Of a stretch of 64,000 nt of DNA, positions 62,252-64,000 are shown in pieces. The DNA is taken from NCBI RefSeq assembly GCF_004359575.1, contig NZ_SCWF01000001.1, positions 372,001 to 436,000 on the forward strand. Direction: 5' to 3'. Position 1 is the first letter of the stretch. The number at the start of each line of letters is the position of its first letter. The position numbers and the translations under genes are program-made. Origin of the DNA: Macrococcus bovicus (lineage in GTDB: Bacteria; Bacillota; Bacilli; Staphylococcales; Staphylococcaceae). The notes beneath the pieces were generated by a model. The model made no database searches and had not been told where the DNA came from. It was given only the letters and a program-made list of their open reading frames with translations.

Positions 62252-63998
62252 ATACCTTTGCATGTCCAGCGTAAATTTTATTATGCTGTGCATCCACTGT
62301 TACCGTGGCCCCGTTTTCAAACTTATGATAGATATCGTCAATCCCTACGATTGTCGGTTTGCCGAGTGTCAGTCCCACAACAGCCGCATGACTTGTCAGA
62401 CCGCCTTCTTCAGTGGCAATCGCAACGGCCTTCTCAAGATAAGGCACCATATCTGCGTCAGTCGACTGCGTGATGATGACAGCATCAGTCAGATCCTTAT
62501 CCGCTAATTCTTCTGCATTTCTAGCGACCACTACACGGCCGACTGCTGACGTGCGGCCGATACCTTGACCTGTTGCCAGTTCATTACCCACGAGCTGAAT
62601 CTTCATGAAGTTCGTCGTGCCCGCTTCTCCTGTCGGGATACCCGCAGTAATGATGATAAGATCACCGTTGTTGACACTACCTGCTTCAATCGCTGCTTCT
62701 GACGCCTGTTCCAGCAGCTGGTCAGTTGTTTTCTTGCCTTCTTTCACGACTGGAATAGTGCCCCAGACAAGTGCCATATGACGCGCTGTCTGTTCATAAG
62801 GGGTCATCGCTATAATATGTGCATGCGGACGATATTTAGAAATGATCTGCGCTGTATGACCACTTTCCGTCGCTGCAACAATAGTCTGTACATTCAAGTT
62901 CAATGCTGTATGGGCCACAGAGACACCGATCGCATTGACCATGTTGGTTTCATTTAGTTTCGTGCGGCTGTCCAGGAGGAACTTATAATCCTGCGCTTCT
63001 TCAGCAGCATAAGCGATATTGGCCATCACTTTGACAGATTCAACAGGATATTGCCCCGCTGCTGTCTCACCTGATAACATCACGGCATCTGTGCCATCAT
63101 AAATCGCATTCGCTACGTCACTCGCTTCTGCACGCGTCGGACGAGGATTGCGCTGCATAGAATCAAGCATCTGAGTCGCTGTAATAACCGGTTTGCCGAG
63201 TGCATTACACTTACGGATCAGCTCTTTCTGAACGAGTGGTACGCGTTCAGCCGGGATTTCTACACCCATATCGCCACGCGCAACCATCAAACCGTCCGAT
63301 ACCTGCAGAATCTGGTCGATGTTCTCAATCCCTTCCTCATTTTCAATCTTAGGAATGATGCGGATCGTCGAACATTTACGGTCTTCAAGAATTTTGCGGA
63401 TCTCAAGCACATCGCTTGCACGACGGACAAATGAGGCAGCGATGAAATCCACTTGCTGGTCAATCCCGAACTTGATGTCTTCAGCATCTTTTTCAGTGAT
63501 ACCCGGCAAATTGACTTTGATACCAGGCAGGTTGACCCCTTTTTTGTTTTTGAGTTCGCCCGCATTGATCACGTCACAGACAATTTTACCTTCTTCATGC
63601 TTGAGGTCCTTGACTTTCAGTTCAATCAGACCATCATCCAGTAAGATAGTTGAGCCGACATGGACGTCGTTGATCAACTCAGGATAAGTGACAGAGAATT
63701 CATTCGCTGTCCCTAATACCTCCTGCATGTTGATGACTACTGTTGTATTCTTCTGTAGTTCAATCTTGTCGTTTTCCATATTATGCGTACGGATTTCCGG
63801 TCCTTTAGTGTCCAGGAGGATTGCCACAGTCTTGTTTAACTTTTCAGCTGCTTCACGGATACGTGCAATACGTGCGCCGTGCTCTTCGTGAGAACCATGT
63901 GAGAAGTTCAGACGTGCAACATTCATTCCTGCTGTCATCAGCTGTTCCAGTACTTCCGGTGATTCCGAAGCCGGCCCGATCGTACATACAATTTTAGT
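62250..63998 (-). CDS. pyk: Pyruvate kinase with C-terminal PEP-utiliser domain (5' end outside window)
   Basis: About 583 residues are visible; the frame is open to the window edge and only a few N-terminal codons should be missing (it begins [13 protein letters not shown]). Active-site blocks are [40 protein letters not shown] and ATQMLDSM. After the kinase there is an extra C-terminal domain with [11 protein letters not shown], the phosphohistidine-type swivel found in Bacillus and Staphylococcus enzymes. Catalyses PEP + ADP to pyruvate + ATP. Confidence 0.96.
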   Translation of the reverse strand, partial: TKIVCTIGPASESPEVLEQLMTAGMNVARLNFSHGSHEEHGARIARIREAAEKLNKTVAILLDTKGPEIRTHNMENDKIELQKNTTVVINMQEVLGTANEFSVTYPELINDVHVGSTILLDDGLIELKVKDLKHEEGKIVCDVINAGELKNKKGVNLPGIKVNLPGITEKDAEDIKFGIDQQVDFIAASFVRRASDVLEIRKILEDRKCSTIRIIPKIENEEGIENIDQILQVSDGLMVARGDMGVEIPAERVPLVQKELIRKCNALGKPVITATQMLDSMQRNPRPTRAEASDVANAIYDGTDAVMLSGETAAGQYPVESVKVMANIAYAAEEAQDYKFLLDSRTKLNETNMVNAIGVSVAHTALNLNVQTIVAATESGHTAQIISKYRPHAHIIAMTPYEQTARHMALVWGTIPVVKEGKKTTDQLLEQASEAAIEAGSVNNGDLIIITAGIPTGEAGTTNFMKIQLVGNELATGQGIGRTSAVGRVVVARNAEELADKDLTDAVIITQSTDADMVPYLEKAVAIATEEGGLTSHAAVVGLTLGKPTIVGIDDIYHKFENGATVTVDAQHNKIYAGHAKV

Positions 63999-64000
63999 TT

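Overview
The window reads as a chromosomal segment of a Gram-positive member of the Staphylococcaceae, most like Macrococcus. UvrC, PheS, RNase HIII, IF-3 and RdgB/MurI resemble my recollection of the Staphylococcus proteins closely but not identically. The gene order, however, joins two blocks that are apart in S. aureus and adjacent in Bacillus subtilis: sdhCAB-uvrC-trxA-mutS2-polX-cvpA-zapA-rnhC-pheTS-trmH, and rplT-rpmI-infC-lysP-thrS-dnaI-dnaB-nrdR-gapB-coaE-mutM-polA-phoRP-icd-citZ-pyk. Species is not resolved, and base composition looks mid-40s % G+C by eye only.

Layout. (1) 1-2399 is the end of an integrated element: a thermonuclease/excalibur protein cut by the window edge, a Thr/Glu/Pro-rich lipoprotein, a tyrosine integrase, 12-bp TTGACC iterons, and the tRNA-Arg(UCU) whose 3' end is the likely attachment site. 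(2) 2490-23400 is core genome on the minus strand: ysnB-rdgB-murI-marR, sdhCAB, uvrC, trxA, mutS2, polX, cvpA, zapA and T-box-controlled pheST. Divergent rnhC, a 29-codon membrane peptide and a class II UvrA-like ABC protein sit inside it, with a VanY-type peptidase. (3) 23400-34100 is an accessory block between pheS and trmH: a SAP-repeat-like protein, small orphan genes, a methyltransferase-like fragment, an hsdS remnant, a broken IS4-type element, tcyP, an M20 peptidase, a second-type yidC preceded by a MifM-like sensor gene, and a tandem family of four related membrane proteins. (4) 34119-41400 is semi-variable: trmH, a flavoprotein disulfide reductase, M42 peptidase, NERD protein, an exact 62-bp-period array of six hairpins, an MFS pump and a YndM-type protein. 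(5) 41524-64000 is conserved core: translation (L20 leader-infC-rpmI-rplT; T-box-thrS), lysine riboswitch-lysP, replication restart (dnaB, dnaI), nrdR, gapB, CoA/DNA repair (coaE, mutM, polA), phoPR, TCA entry (citZ-icd), cycA-like permease and partial pyk.

How the parts work together. citZ, icd and sdhCAB supply the TCA cycle, and both the citZ and sdhC promoters carry near-consensus cre boxes at the -35, suggesting shared CcpA repression. Several RNA regulators set amino acid and translation genes: two T-boxes, a lysine riboswitch and the L20 leader.

The most interesting item is 30792-31838. A 90-codon membrane peptide ends in Trp/Arg-rich and DEED residues, and its last three codons plus stop form one arm of a perfect 13-bp hairpin whose other arm runs into the Shine-Dalgarno of a TTG-started yidC. 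This is the architecture of B. subtilis MifM-YidC2 (a translation-arrest sensor of membrane insertion), here in a Staphylococcaceae-like genome. Next in interest are the tandem paralog family with a hairpin occluding its Shine-Dalgarno and the 62-bp hairpin array.
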